Assembly (NCBI GenBank): GCA_013398175.1
Contig: VZRZ01001080.1
Span: 548,703 to 612,702 of the forward strand
DNA length: 64,000 nt
Source of the DNA: Climacteris rufus
Taxonomy: Eukaryota; Chordata; Aves; Passeriformes; Climacteridae
Direction of reading: 5' to 3'
Part shown: positions 14,495 through 29,100 of the stretch, one piece after another
Layout: each line of letters starts with the position of its first letter
How positions within the stretch are numbered: the stretch's first letter is position 1
Translations under genes and position numbers: made by a program
The notes under the pieces: model-generated
What the model was told of the DNA's origin: nothing
Seen by the model: only the letters and a program-made list of their open reading frames with translations
Databases searched by the model: none

Positions 14495-15030
14495 AAATTC
14501 ACTCCCCCCTCCAACCCAGGCCAAGGAGCCAGAAGACCCATTCTGACTCCAGTCAGGGCCCCCTGGGCCCCCTGTCCCGACTGTTACCGGTCATGCCAGT
14601 GCCCAGCCGTGTTCCCTTACCTCATGGCTGGATTTACTGCAGTGGTCTTGGACCTGACTTGTCATGTTGCACCCATCTGATGTGACTCTGAAGTCTGAGA
14701 TGCAAACATGAATCATATATAATGATCAGAGAAACAGGAGTGTGTTTAAGGATCTCCGGGAGGCAGGATGGCTGAACATTGTCCTTAACACACGTCCTGA
14801 CTCGGGAGCTGGAAACTCAAGGAGAGGTGGTCTGTAGCACCGACCAGGAGCACAAGGTGGAGGGGAGCAGCTGGTGAGGCCAGGAGTGCTTGTCAGGGAT
14901 GGTGCCAAAACGGGGAGGAGGTGGCATTTTCAGACAGACTTTGCCACTCACTAAAAAGATGTCAGAGCCCCATGCTTGACAAATCCCAACCTGGACACCT
15001 GGTGTTGCTGCTGGAGAGCAGCTGCTGCAG
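14495..15030. other. GC-richer patch of unknown nature
   Basis: This patch is clearly richer in G and C than the DNA on both sides, with C-runs near 14500-14580 and the imperfect duplication 'GGCCCCCTGGGCCCCCTG'. Frames on both strands reach only about 80 codons and overlap each other, which is what GC-rich non-coding DNA gives. It could be an old, decayed repeat or a regulatory island. I do not recognise it. Confidence 0.4.
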
Positions 15031-18000
15031 TAGCTGTGCCAGAAAGCTAGAGAAAAGGATTCCAAAGCTATTATAGGCAGATATCAGAAGCAGACATGGC
15101 CTGTTAATCTGTTTCTGTTTCTTACTTTCCTCTAGTATGATAAAATCAGGTCTGCAAGTGGGGAATAGCAGCTTATTAAACAACCTGGAGCTTGGGTCAA
15201 TATTCTTAATCTTTGGAACAGGACTTTGAGACCCTTTTTTACAGACTTGTAAACTTGACTTGTTTTTTCTATCTGTAAATAAAGAACAGCATACATCATG
15301 GTATGATGGTTATTACTTTCAGGTGTTTTATGACTCTTAATTATTATTCTGAGAAATTCCTTGCTTTTCTGTGAATGATACTTGAAGGTAGTTGTTAAGA
15401 AGCCATGGGTTATCACAATATGAAGGAATTCCAATCTATCAGTCACTTGGAGCAAATGAACCTGAAGTGAACGACTTCTGTCAATATTTTGATACTGTCA
15501 ACACTGACCAATATTTTAGCAAGTCCTTTTCCTACATAGTCTTTCTCTTATTCACTAATGGTGATTGGTTTCATCACCATATTATACAGATGATTTTCAG
15601 AATTCTTAAAAGAAGCATGCTCGTGTTGTGCTACAATGTGGACTGAAACATTACCAAGATAAAGAGTAAGAATATACAGATCTAACCTCTAAACTTATTT
15701 CTGTTTGTATCCTGAATGCTAGAGACAAAACTGCTTTCTCAACTTTATTAAGTTATTGTGCTTAGCCATTCTAAAGCTTTTATACTCTGAGAGAGAAATC
15801 ATAACCCAACAGATAACCACAACATACTGTCATTGCCCTCTTTGTGCTCTCCTTTTGTCACCTTGCTAAGGAGTTTGTTAGTGGGTATAAAACAGATTCC
15901 TCCTTCCTGTGGCAGCACCCGTTACCCTAGACAACTTCACAGAATGAAGCTGTTTCCCTTTCACTCAAAAATACTTGTGACAGCAACTCTCGCTGGACTC
16001 TATGAAATGACATCTGTGTATAAGAGGTAGTAGTACTATATGCCTTTTAGAATATTTCAACAGAGGATGAAGAACTATTTATTTATTAATAAAACATTTA
16101 AAAAATTGTTAAACTAACTGGTATGGACAGAAAAATGTAAAGCTCACTGGTTGTGACAAAACAATTATGCGGCTTGTGCACTTTTTTAAACAACATATAA
16201 ACCTTTTAAAATATGTCTTCTGATTACTGCATCAAGGAAAGAATACAGTAATTAAAGTAGGCAAAAGAAATCTTAATCAAAGAATACTACAGAAGAGGAG
16301 TAAGTGAAATGAGTTTTTGCACTCTCTTATCTGGTGCCTTTATCACAGGGCATTAGTTAAATGAAGAAAACTTAATCAGGAAGGAAGCAACACCAAGTTA
16401 TTCTAGCTATGCAGGAGAATGTACATGAATCTCATTTTTTTTTCTCCTGAGAATGACTGCAGTCATCTTAAGCAATGAAATTTTTAGGTTAAAGGAGTGC
16501 CAGTGCAGGTCAAAAAAGTAGGACATTAAATTTTTTAACCTATTCAGCTATCATTATGGAGAGCTTGACAATGATTTACAGGAAATTTCAGCATAAATTT
16601 AAAGGAGCTTGGCTCTGTAAAACATATCTGTATTATAGTGTGAAACTGTACAGAGTAAAACTGTTTATATGTAAATGTTGTATGACTGAAGCACAGAGCT
16701 TGGCATGCTGTTCATATGGATGTGGGGCTGTGTTGTAGAGAGCTATGGGAACCCTAACAAAAATTCAGTTCCTCCACACACTGCTTTAGGAGATCCAGGT
16801 ATAAAAGGGTGCACTTCCGTGGAAGATATATGCATTATTTTGAGAAGTGCATTGAAGAGGCACTTTAGGGACTGCTTTTAGATAAGAAACTTCTTCTTTA
16901 TGTGCTGTTACCTGTCAGTGAGGAGCTCACATGAAACTTGGTGGTGCTTTTGTTACAGTGGACATTGACACCACTCCTTCCTGGTTTGTTTTCTATTTTG
17001 TGTTTCTAAAGAGAACCTATTTATCTGGTGTATTTTTTTTTAATTTCTATATTCATTTTAGCAGTTTCCATCCCATTCTGTGGTACTGGGACCTCCCCAT
17101 CCCAGTTAATTTAAAATTTTCCTCCTGCTGCAGGATAGTTAGCAGAGCCAAATGAGCAGGTTGGTTTGTTGTGCTTCCCATCAGAGCCATCTGGGGACTT
17201 GCTGAAAAGGGGATCGTTGTGTTAGAGGAGTTGTTGGCTGCATTCATGTTCTTGTGTGTGGATGTGCCTCTCCAAGTGTCAGAACATTGTTTCATGTCCA
17301 CTGGAGATTCTATCTGCTTTGATTGCTAAGAAAACACCTACTTATCTTGTATAGCAGCAATTTTTCCTCAAAGATGCATGCAATACTTCCTCAAAAAGAA
17401 TATCCATCAAGTAAAAAAAAAAACAAAGCGAAAAAAATCCTTACAGAGATGTTTTTCAAGAGGTTCACAATGCAGTTTCTATTAATTCCGAGTTTTCCAA
17501 ACTAGTCAACATACAGGTGTTGCAAATTAACTTCCTTGTTAAGACATAATGTTATATGAAGCATTGAAGTAAATTGCAAATGGATCAGATTAGGATCTTT
17601 TGCTGTCAAGAAAAATAAAATATAATATCAGAAATTACATGAGAGCCTGCTTTTCAGTTGCTGTTTTGAGAAGGATATAAAGAAGCTAGATCCTAGTAGT
17701 ATCTGAGTTCTAAAGTGTACTTCTGATATTTAAATTTTTTCTTTTGCTTTTCACCATCTGTTGATAAATTTGATTATGTTTTGGGGTTTTATTGTGAACA
17801 AGCAAAAGTTTCCTTTTTAAGGACATGGTCTCTAACTAACAACCAGAATGGCTAGCACCAAAAAGGAGAAATAGCATCTCATATTTTTTTTTTTTATTCT
17901 GGGTTTTTCCTTTGCATAATGCATAGCTAGTCTAAACACTTCTATTGATTTGTTTTTGTTTGTACTTACAGATTTCTCCTAAGAAGCATTCCTTGGCTGT

Positions 18001-18147
18001 TCTCTGGTACAATTTATATGTTTTTAAAATGTTATCAATAAACTACTCTGAGAGATTCTACCTTATTTATTAAGACAGCAGTTTTTAGACAATATTTATT
18101 ACTGCAACAGTTTACAAACCTATTTTTTTTATTGTGAAGGCATAGAG
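15031..18147. other. Non-coding AT-rich DNA, no feature recognised
   Basis: Short open frames only, and no repeat termini recognised. Poly(A)-type hexamers occur at the frequency expected of AT-rich DNA and are not given as genes. Confidence 0.55.
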
Positions 18148-18316
18148 ATCCTGAACAGGCTGTGGAGTCTTCCTCCTTGGAGACAGTCAAAAGCCATATG
18201 GATGTGATCCTAAACCATGTGTTCTATGTGGCCATGCTTGATCAGAGAGTTTGGAGCAGATGACCTCCAGAGTTCCCTTCCAACCTCAGCCATTTTGTGA
18301 TTTCATGATTCCATTC
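18148..18316 (+). mobile_element. CR1 LINE 3' end (plus strand), old
   Basis: The segment holds the CR1 3'-UTR motifs in order. These are 'GGCTGTGGAGTCTTCCTCCT', 'TTGGAGACAGTCAAAAGCC', the '...GGAGCAGATGACCTCCAGAG' block, then 'TTCCCTTCCAACCTCAGCC' and the terminal 'ATTTTGTGATTTCATGATTCC'-type octamers. It is truncated to about 170 bp and diverged, and has no coding part. Confidence 0.88.
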
Positions 18317-19560
18317 AGGCACCCCACGGTTGTTCTGTGCTTGTTGTAGACAAACAAACCAGATATGCAGCATGCCCCCAAACCAGAACAAAATTATTAA
18401 ATGTAAACTATTGGGGAGCAAGTGATAAAATCTAAGTGTCTAGGGGAAAATTAGGACTTTATTTCCTTAAATGATTGGACTTCCATTGGCAGCTATCCTC
18501 TTTCTCTCATGAGTGGGATAGTGGATTGACGCATGTAACAATATGCCACTAGACAGCATATTGTCTCTTGAAGCCCCTTGATATAAAGATTCTCAGAAGT
18601 TAGACCCAGCTCCTAAATTTATTTTTGGTATGGACATGTAAGCATGAATGAAATGAAATGGATGAATGAAATGAAGGTGTGTATTGTACCTGGAGAAAGG
18701 ACTCTGTGTTTAAAGGCATGATGTCTTTATTTTCTGATTGTCAGTTGGTTTAATAAAAGATATTACGTCTCTTGCCCCCTGTGAAGTTTAGTAGGTTTCA
18801 GGATCTCGACCTAATTTCATAGCATTTGTCGTCAGTGATGATATTTTCATCTTTGCAGATGGCCTAAATTTCACTTGACCTACAACTATGATGTGCAGCA
18901 TTCAAACTGGTCCAAGTCTACTGTGCTGCAAAGAGCTTCAAATCAGTATTGATTATATACTTAGGAAGACAAAAGTTCTTTAAAAAACAATATATTCCCC
19001 AGTGTTTGTATGATCACCATCCATCTTTATAATAAAATTAGTATTGCCACCTTACACTGTAACTGAATGTGCTATAGATTTATTATTTCAGTTAGCTAAT
19101 AATCAGATTGAATAACAATAGAAGTAGCAGCGCTGCATTTTTTCTTGTTACTCTTATTTTTCAACTGTGTGTTGTTGAACAACGAAATAATTGATCAATA
19201 AAGAACAATTGCTATTTTTTCAACATCTTTGCCTAGCCTGTGTTCCCATACTAGAAATCCTGTAAGACTGCATGTAGTGAGGAATTGCCCTATTTGTTTC
19301 ACATTTGTTATGCCCTGGAATGAAAACTAATCACAGGTAGAGCCTTTACCTGGACATTTCAAGTTTACCTCACAACTATTTTTATTGCTAGTGTTCAGGT
19401 CACATGCATCTCAAAAATTATTATAGTACTTTGTTTCTTTGTCTTGTAATTCCCTTCAGAGGACAAAATACAAGATCATTTAAATTAAATGTGGTATCAT
19501 CTTTGTAAACTCAGCAATTAATCTATTCTTCACGTATTTAACTAAAATTAAAACCCCTCC
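18317..19560. other. Non-coding DNA between two CR1 ends
   Basis: No element recognised. A short low-complexity run based on ATGAA lies at about 18644-18676. Confidence 0.55.
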
Positions 19561-19628
19561 AACAAACAAACAAACAAAACCAGCCAAACAAAAACTCAGC
19601 CAGTCTACCAGCCAAACTAACAAACAAA
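19561..19628. repeat. Interrupted (CAAA)n simple repeat
   Basis: Runs of AACAAACAAACAAAC at each end flank a middle with CAGCCAAACAAA and CCAGCCAAACTAAC variants. It is a decayed tetranucleotide repeat. Confidence 0.75.
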
Positions 19629-19827
19629 CCCCTCAGAAGAGCACATTGCAAGGACAAATATAGGTGAAAAATCTGAAACATTTTCATTGAATTACCAAGT
19701 TTTTCTTTATCTTTCTCATGAAAGGAAGCTCTCCCAAAGTCTGTGTTTCCACATCTGCAAGGAATTGCCTGTTTTGATGTATGTCCAGGTTAAATGGCAA
19801 TAAACTTAGAAGATGTCTTTAAGCTTT

Positions 19828-20147
19828 CACAGGATCATAGCAGCGTGGAAGGTCTCCAGTGCAGACTCCTGCTCCAGGCAGGGTGAGCTGTGAGATTAGA
19901 CCAGGCTGTTCAGAGCTTTATCTGGTTGTATCTTGTGAATTTCCAAGGCTGGAGGCTGCACAACCTCTCTGGGCAACTTACTACATTGCATGGCTGTCCT
20001 TGTGATGGAAAAGATTTTCCTATATTCAGTCTGAATCTCTCCTTTTAATTTGAGTCTCTGTCCCTTGTCCTACCACCATACATGACAGAAGAATCTGGCG
20101 CCATCTTTTTTTTAAACTCCTCATAGGTATTAGGATGCAGGTTTTAG
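19828..20147 (-). mobile_element. CR1 LINE 3' end (minus strand)
   Basis: The plus strand begins CACAGGATCATAGCAGCGTG GAAGG, a decayed antisense CR1 terminus. It continues with 'ACTCCTGCTCCAGGCAGGGT', 'GAGGCTGCACAACCTCTCTG', 'GGCAACTTACTACATTGCAT' and 'GTCTCTGTCCCTTGTCCTAC', all in the antisense CR1 order. It ends near the 'TTTTTTTTAAACTCCTCATA' stretch. 5'-truncated, about 320 bp, no coding part. Confidence 0.9.
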
Positions 20148-23100
20148 ATTTTCTCTTCAGCCTTTTCTTTTCTAGAAATGGAGAATTTAGTATATTTTTT
20201 AAATAAAGACTTCATTATGACTTTATTGCTTATTTTGTATTATTATTTCTTTTACTTCCATGAATGTGTGGTGCTGGTATCATTTTACAGTCTCTTTAAA
20301 AGAAAACTAATAGAAATATAAAATTTAAAATTTTTTCCATTTTCCCTAGATGAGATAATTTAATTCTTTTCCGTGTCTGTTATGTAAGGCACAAACCCAA
20401 AAATTTTCTCCAGGTTATTTCTGTTTAAAAATTGACTCAGGTACCTAAGGGCACTACTCCTTTGAACAGGCAGCAAAATAGGTCCTCTCATTAGAAAATC
20501 AGATCTTGGTTAACTTGCTAATCACACTGCAGCTTTACTGCCTCAAAAAACTAATGAGCAGCTGGTACATTCTTCAATTAATGCAGTGTCCTGTCTGAAT
20601 TATTCCTTGCTAACGCCAGTCCAAACAAATTTATCTATCAAGAATTAAGAGGTAACTTGCCTGCAACAACTGAAGTTGACTGTTACAGGTGTGTTTGAGA
20701 GGCAGAGGATCAAGGTCTGTGGGTGGAGTCAGAAGCTGCGGGATAAAGCAGAGGCTGTGGGGCATGGTCATGCAATTGGCAGATAAACAAAAAGTTGCTT
20801 CAACCAGCCTTGCTGCCCAGAACGAGCTGGAGGGCTGTCTGTAGGACACAGAGATACTGAGTTGATGCTGTCCTTGTTTTTAAAGAGGCAAACACATAAT
20901 TTGTTTTTAATTAAATGCTACTAAAAGATCAAGACCCTCCATAACTCATGTTATCATTAAAATCAAAGAAGCAGGAGGGAAAAAGTATAAGATTTCAAAA
21001 TGTGAATTCCTGCATCTTTTTAATAGCAAGTTGTACTTTTTTTATACCTGTCTGAAGACATGATTTTTAGCTACTGTTTTTCATTGCCTCTCATTTCTGT
21101 TCAAGTTATGATAATATATGTAATAATTAGCAGTGTACAATCACTGCAGAAAACTTTTGCTTTATCTGGAAATGTGTCAGGTTATGTTTCTCTATTGCCA
21201 TGTGGATAGCACACCATGATCATTCTTACTATGTTACATTCAGAACTCCTTTATACTGAGGAGTGACACAGGTTTCATTCTATAACTATCATTTTTGTCA
21301 GTTTTCCTTTCATGAATGATGTGACACGGGAAGTTTCTGTATCCAAAAAAGGTCATGATCTTTACTGAAACCAGTCATACTCCGGGAAATGAGAAATATA
21401 ACAATTACATATAATAAACAGTTTTTATAGTTCTGAATATAAAGACTGACATAAAATGTTTTTCTAATGCTCCTGCCTTATCATAATTATTTTTGTATTT
21501 GTAGATGAAACTGCATTGGTAATGGAGATTGCAAGTAGGAATTAAAATTTTAAAATTAAGCAGTGAAATTATGATAGAAGATGCTTCAACCTTTTTTTTT
21601 TTTTCTCCTCGTTGAGTGGAATCCAAAATATGAGTGTGAGAAAAACTGAGCACATATGACTGTGGAACAGAAGCAAATTCCACTGACAGGCTATGATATG
21701 TAACAGAAGAATGTTTGTGGTCAGCTACAATCAGCAAAAATATTACTTCATCAATTTTAATATCATATTAGCCTTACAGAAAGCACTGCCTTGAGGAAAG
21801 TGAAGAATGTTGGTGGCGAGTGGCTCTCTTGATATTCCATTTTCCTCTGTGACACACTGACTGAGCACTTTCTTCTGATTCAGATGTTAATTTATGGAAA
21901 TGGATAATACAATGCATCTGATTGCTTAATTATGCATCCTGGGGATTCATTCAGAATCTTTATAATACATCTTGATGAACTTTCAAAGGCAGTACTCGCA
22001 ATTTGCAACTTTTATTGGGATTTAATCAACTGGACAATACTTGTCACATCTTTTTCTGATGAAGGAACTGACCCCTGTCTCTGACACCTTTGTTGTGTAC
22101 TGTAACCACTAATCTCTAATGCAAAAAGAATTCATTCCTGTGTAGCATCAGTGAGTTCAAGAGCAAATAGAGTTAGCCCACAGTACTGTCTCCTTACTCT
22201 TTAATGCTGACAAAGATGCTACAAAGGTTTGGTATTGAGGGGCTTGCAACATGCTGGCAAAAATGTGGTATAAAGGCCAAATAAAACTAGTAATGAGTAC
22301 AAGAAGCTGTACATTCCACAGTATAAAAAATGGCATGGAGAAAGTGGATTTGTAATTCCCATTTGGGCTGTTTCGTTATACTAAAACAAGGTGTTTCTAC
22401 TGGAACTGTAAAACAACTTACTGAAAATTGAAGAAAGGGCTCTTTACTGCATCAACTACAATTAACATGCATAATTGATTGCCAAGAGGTGTGAATGAAG
22501 AAAAAATATAACAGACTAGAAAAATTAAGCAATGTTTCGTATGTATAATACGAATGCCTGGAGTTATAATGGTAAATATGGAGCTGTTAGAAAGGATAGA
22601 AATCCTCATGTAATCCTCCAGGGCATAACAGCAAGTCTCTATATTTGAATCTAGAAGCAACCCTCCCTTGGGTTTAGTTAACTACCAAATACAGAGTTTT
22701 TTCATTTCTTTTAGAAAACCTGAGCCTCTCCATTTCTTTCAGTCTGTAAATCTGGATGGTGCTCATCAGCAGGGGATTCCTAACTAATGATGACTGACTG
22801 GTTGATTAATCATAGTAATAAAGGTGACACTCTTGGCTGCCACTCCAAAATAGCAAAATAAATAACACATGCAGAATTTACATGTCCTGTTTTGTTCTGT
22901 ATTTTGAAAGAAGCAAATTGATGCTCTTGAAATCTAAACATCTTTTAATAAGTTTCAATATTTCATTACCCTCCTATAAGAGTCTTAATATAAATACTTT
23001 AAGTGACAAATGTAATATGTCATAGTCCTAAGTAAAGATGAATACAAGAAGGGAAATAACTTCTGTTGACCAATAGATATAATACTAATAGTATTTCAGA

Positions 23101-26100
23101 GTTTATATAACTCACTGCCAAGAATTAAAACTTTCACACACTGTCCTTTTTCTCTGCTTTTTTTTTTTTCTTCCTGACATGGTAGAGCAGTTTATGAGTG
23201 TTTTGAATTTTTTCTTTAAGTAGAGATGTTAAAGAAAAAAAAGGCCTTGTTAGAGCTACAAATCTAGGAGAGGTAATATTCCACCAAATTAATTGATATG
23301 AAGGGAGCAAAAGCTTTTGATAGCATTGTGTTGGTAGGCCAGTACATGGCAGTCTGTTCTGTAGAGATTTGGTATTAAATTCATTTGAACACACACACAA
23401 AAATGTTTGGCTGCAGACAGTGATTTAAATGCTTACCACTTGCTACATATGCTGCACAATGGATGGACATGCTACTCTATCATGTATTGAGTGCATCTGA
23501 GAGTTACTGGGCTGGGAAAAATGTAATCTGTGCAGTAGTGGATAGACAGGACAGCAGGACAGAGTCTTCTTTTAAAATAGTTGCAATTCACATCTTTGAT
23601 ATTCTATTGATGAGTAGCTCTGGGTTTGTATCTTAAAGCCATTATTGGCTACCAGTTTTTATGAAACTTAAGGCAATTTTGCAGTAGTAAATTACATGAT
23701 GAAAAGTACGTAAATGATCAAATATGCATTTTTCTTTTTTGATTTTAATTTCCTTTTGTGGACTGTCTTCTCAAATGGAACTGGTAATGGATAATGCTAT
23801 GAAGGAAGGTCTACATACCCTAGATTTTGTTAGAAAAGACCAGCTCACAACTGATTAATGTTTAAAATGAAAAAGTATGTTTACTTAATTAGTGATCTAA
23901 TCTAAAAGGCTAAAGACACCATCAGAGCATGCAAATGTACTTCTTCATAAAATATACAAAATACAAATACAGTCACAGACTGCAGTGGGATGGAAGAGTG
24001 AGACTGTTCCCCCTTAAAGAAGAGAGACTAATAGTTCCTACTGTCTCAAAGCACTGTCTGGGATGACTTTGTACTCTTTAGTTTGAGGCTAATCTGCTGC
24101 ACCCGGTAGCTGAGTAGTCAGGGTGAGATTTTGACCTCATTTACCAGTTGCCTCCAAAATTGTTTATTTTCATGTTTGAAAGATTTTTATAGCACACCAG
24201 CTATCTTAATAAGACTGAACCATCAAGTCTTTTGTTTACAGATACATTTGTCTGAAACATTTTGCATGGCAGGTTCCAGATTGTGGCAATTACATTGGGT
24301 CAGAGGAAAGAACATCAGGTAATGCCAGTGCTTGTAAAGAAGCATGCTCTGACCTGATGGAAGCACCTTGATTGAACATGTAATGTTGTATTTCGTATGA
24401 AAGCTAAACAGAAAAAAAAATAAAAATTCTGTGAAATGTTGTATCTTACCACAATTTTGAGCCAAAACCCCATGCTATTTGTTTCTCAATACTGTTTCGT
24501 ATTATAAACCATGTCAGGTATGAAGATTGTTACCTGAAGGGTGGCAGGTAATCACTCGCTGTGCCAAGGCTGCCCAGTGCCAGAACTGGTACATGGGTCT
24601 CTCCTGTTCCTCTGGGCCTTTTGCAGCTGTACCTGCCTTCTCTCTAGAGCAGATATTCACTGTTGTGCTGGGCATTCACTGCTACTGACTTTGCCTGAAG
24701 TTTCTCCTGACTTTGTATCACTTGCTATGGCTGGTTCCTGTTTACCAGGTTCTCTGGGGGGAATATTTTGTCAAGCATCCAGTATACATGCCTGAAATAT
24801 TTCCAGTCTCACTTTCTGATGCAACAAGCCTTCTTGTTGGTAAATACTTATTTTTCTTTATTGAAGGACAAAGCCTTTCTATCCAGCACACAGATCTTCT
24901 CATAGCAATTTGTAGTTAATGTTAGATATTGATTTAATTTCTAATGTTAGATCTCCAGCTCTCATAACTGCTTCTTTCCAGTGACATTATGTTAGAAATT
25001 TAAAGTTTATATTAAAAAAGCAGATGTCTTGTGTATCTTTGCTTTCAGCTTCTCCTGTCTAAAATGTCACTTCCTATTGAGCACTTCCTTTCATCTAATG
25101 CTTTTCTGTTGAGATAGATGAATTCCTATGGTTACTTGTTCTTTTGTTTTCTTCTTGACATGTGGTTTTCTTGAAGTAGCTGATTCTGAACAGTGCCTGC
25201 TCCACAGTTTCTGTGTTGTGACAATGGTACTAGCCCACTTATGGCAACACCAAACAACAGTTAAGACTTTATTTTACTGATCTGATGTGTTGTTGTGGAT
25301 CACTGCAGAGTACTTCACATTTCTGTAAAAGGCCTTGAGCAAACACATCTTTAGATGTAATTTTGACAAGTACAGTTTAGTCTTTTTGTTCTTTTTCCAT
25401 TCTAGTATTCAGTGGTGTTCCAATTCAAGATTTTCCTTCTGCAGAACTTTTGTTTACAAGGTGCCATATTTCTTTGTTTATGCCTTTGATTTTGCATATC
25501 TCTGTGGATATGCAGCCATAAGTGCTGCAGCTGAAGTTAAGTAATTTCTGATTGTGGTACACTGTTCTTCACACCAGCCTTCTCTGCTTTTGACAGTGCC
25601 TTATGTCTGCTGTTTTAGTTTGTTCTAGATTTTGCTTCAAGAGTTACATAGTAATGAGATCATTGTGGCTGCTGCTGCTGTGTATGTCCTAGTATGTCCT
25701 TACATTTTAGGCAAGTGATCTAAGTCTTGCATTAGTAGAGAGATGCTTAGACTGTTTGCTGTTCTATCTGTTCTTGTTATCTGGCAAGTCTCTGGGTGTT
25801 TTTTAGGTGTTGTTTTGAGGGAAAACAATTGCCAAAGCAAAACTGGAAACTCAGCACAATTAGTGTTTAGTTTCTGCAACTGTGGTTTCCTAATGTTCTT
25901 TCCACCTGTCAGTTAACAGTAAGGGTCCCATCAGAGGAGTAAGCCATGCTCTAGCATTGCCAGTGACACCTTAGAGCAGTTGCAGAACCCATCACTGCTC
26001 ATAGTGTTCTGTTCATAGATCACAGATCCATTGTACTGCCTGAGCATAATGCTGTGACTGACAACTCTAGGAAGATAGTCCTGAGTCTGTTTGATAGGTG

Positions 26101-29100
26101 TTCCATTGATGAGCCATCTTCCATGTGTTCTGTTAAAATGGGTGCTGTATTTTGACTAAGACACATTTCTTTAGCTTGAAACATTTGGCCATTTATTCTC
26201 TCTAATCTTAAGGTGTGAAGTTCATGTTTTTAATACACTGCAATAACAACAAGTCTTAATATCCAAAATATTTCTGCTTCATTGCAATAGGAAAGCAAAC
26301 ACCAAACCCACCAAAATCAATAGATATATTCTCTGCAGCATCAGTGGGCTTGGGATCATGCCAAAAAAACACATCCAATTTGCCAGACTGTTTAGCTTTG
26401 AGTTGTTAACACCCTGGTGCCAGTCATGAAATGGGCGGTACCACAGCTGGACATAAGAAATGGGCAAAGTATCTGGGGCTCAGCACTGGGATCAGAGTGA
26501 TATCATTGTTGCACAGATAACACTTGTCTTGCTGATAGAATCCAGCCTGTGAGTAGACACTGGGGTTGTAAATACTTGTTAGGGCTCCTGTTAGCCCTGG
26601 TTCAGATACGGGTGGTTTGCTGAGAACTGTCCTTTAGTAGGAGGCTTTGTAGCATCAGGGCATCTCACCATGTAACAAACAGTGATTTGCTGATCACCAT
26701 TAATGATAATGATGATTCACTTCAATCTAAAATATCTGATACTGACCAGACATTTATTCTTCAAAGAAGTTCTCTGCATGAAATATGCAATGATCTACAC
26801 TTTGCACACCTGCTGCTAATACAAACTTGTTTAAATGAATACATCTGCTGTATGTACAAGTTATCTCATACTTTTTTAGTTGTGTACCAGATCATTGCCA
26901 CTTCACAGATTGTTTGGGATATTATGTTGAAACCAAAGGCACAGTAGAAATGAGCTGTTTCTTCTGCACATGACATTCCCTAAGGCAGAGACTGCTAAAT
27001 TGCAATATAGATCTTAAAACTTGACCTAAATTTTTCCTATAAGAAAAATGTGGGTTTGGCTGAGAATTTTCTCCTAACTCTGTACACTGATAGGTCAGAT
27101 CTGCTACAGGATTTGCTTAGATCATTAGTGACTCATAAGTAAGAGGTACCTGAAACAGGAAAGTGATGAAAGCTGGAATGTCCTGGCAATTCCTAATTCC
27201 ATGTTGAAAATCATATCGCTGATTTCCAGAAAACTAATCTTGATCCTACTCTGATACCTTTTTTGGGTGATTAACAAAGAAATGAGTACAAGGAGGTAGA
27301 GGCCAATGGCACAGAAGATAGATTAAAAAAACCAAAACCAACAAAATTTTCATGTTCTCAGCTTGATTATGATATAAGACAACTAAGTAATGAATTTTAT
27401 TTTCATATCATAGAGGCTGTTCTGCTGCCAAAAAGCCAGGGGAATTTCTATGATTTTCTACTATAGGAATACAATTAAAAACTACCCTATATAATCATAT
27501 CACATACTATATACTATTCTTTTTTTTTATGTTACTAATTGAGTTGTATTAAGCATAGCATTGGATGAACTTTCTCACAAAGAAGATTTATACATTTCTT
27601 CAGATAATGTTTCATTCTCCTCTCATATTCACTTGCAAGCCTGTCATCTGACATCATTCTATGCTTCAGGTTCTAGGAATCAGACGAAAATGAAGAATGC
27701 TTTCATGCCCCATAAATTTTAATCCCATACTCTTCTGACTCAGTTATTTCAGAAAGAAGCTTATAATTTCACTGTTAGAGAAGTAGCATAAAATTATATA
27801 AAAGAGAACAAAATCAGTTTTATATTTATTTTTTAATTTTCTTTTTGTGTACAAGGTAAGTTGTTGCCTTTGCGTAATGAACATTTCCAGGAAATGAAAC
27901 CTCTCTACAATGAACTTCAAAGCAACCCTGAGTGTATGTATTTATATCCGTAAGAACAGTCATCTTCACAAACATCCCACCATGTAGCATAATTAAACTG
28001 ACAGCTTCTACTAAACAGTAGCCAGCTGAATGCCACTGTAAGAGACAAAGATACGGAGGCAGGAGCTCACCCAGTCACTGTGCCACACTGCTGGATTGTC
28101 TCTGCTTGCTCAGTGTAACAAATGGAGCTAATTGCACTGCACAGCAGTGGATAACCAAAGTTCTGGGTTTCACCACTCACTGTAGTACTGGCAGGAAGAT
28201 CAGTAACATGGAACAGTGAAATTTGCCAACACCTGCTGCAGATATCATTACTATTTCCTTTCTCTGTGTCTCCAGATATCAGATTTTTATTTATTTATTT
28301 AATTTTATGTCTGGATTAACTTGGATGTCCTTTGTATATGTATCATATTCTGCTGGAAAGTTTTAGGTGTGTGGAATTTGAGTAACAATGTGAAGGTCAG
28401 CTCACTAAGGAACTCGTAAAGAAGTAAATGCCAAGTAATAAAAATGTTAAGTAGCGGTAAGCATAAAAAAAATCCTACTGAGCTTAAGAATTTTCCCGTC
28501 AAGTAACAAAAAACCTATACCACAATAGGGCAGTGTAGAAATTCCCTCCAATTTGATGTTAAATAAAAATCTTGTGATAAAGCCTAAAAGCCTTGAAATA
28601 CTTCACTGACTATCTATGACATCTTTTTAAAGTTGATGGTTTGAACTCTCATAAAGGTGGGCAACAGGGAATTCTGTTTGGACACAAGGGCATCAGTAAG
28701 TATTGGTGAGACAATGGAGAATGATGGAATATTAACTACCTATTAACCCCATTAGAGATGTTGAGGGGTAGTGGAATTAATTTTATATCTTACTGTTTAA
28801 AAAGAAAAAAAAAAGGCACAATAAAACCAAGCCTTTTAAAACAAAACAGTGAAATGGTAATAATTTAATAAAACTCCTGAAATTTTCTGCCTTGATTATT
28901 ATCAGACATTTTTCAGGATTACCTAAAAACATTTTTTCCAGATTTTGTGCAAAATGACCTTTCAGAAGGTTGCATGGCTTAAAGCTGTGGTGAGAGATAA
29001 AGAATTTAATTCCTTCTTAAAAGAGACACTGAGCAGTTTGTCTTTCGGAGTACAAAACAGTAAATTTGAAATGGATAGTATAAGGGGAGCTAGAGAAATT

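Noticed and set aside
19561..19628. Regular repeats that could be taken for a CRISPR-like array
   Set aside because: A decayed (CAAA)n tract without fixed-length spacers in a vertebrate sequence.
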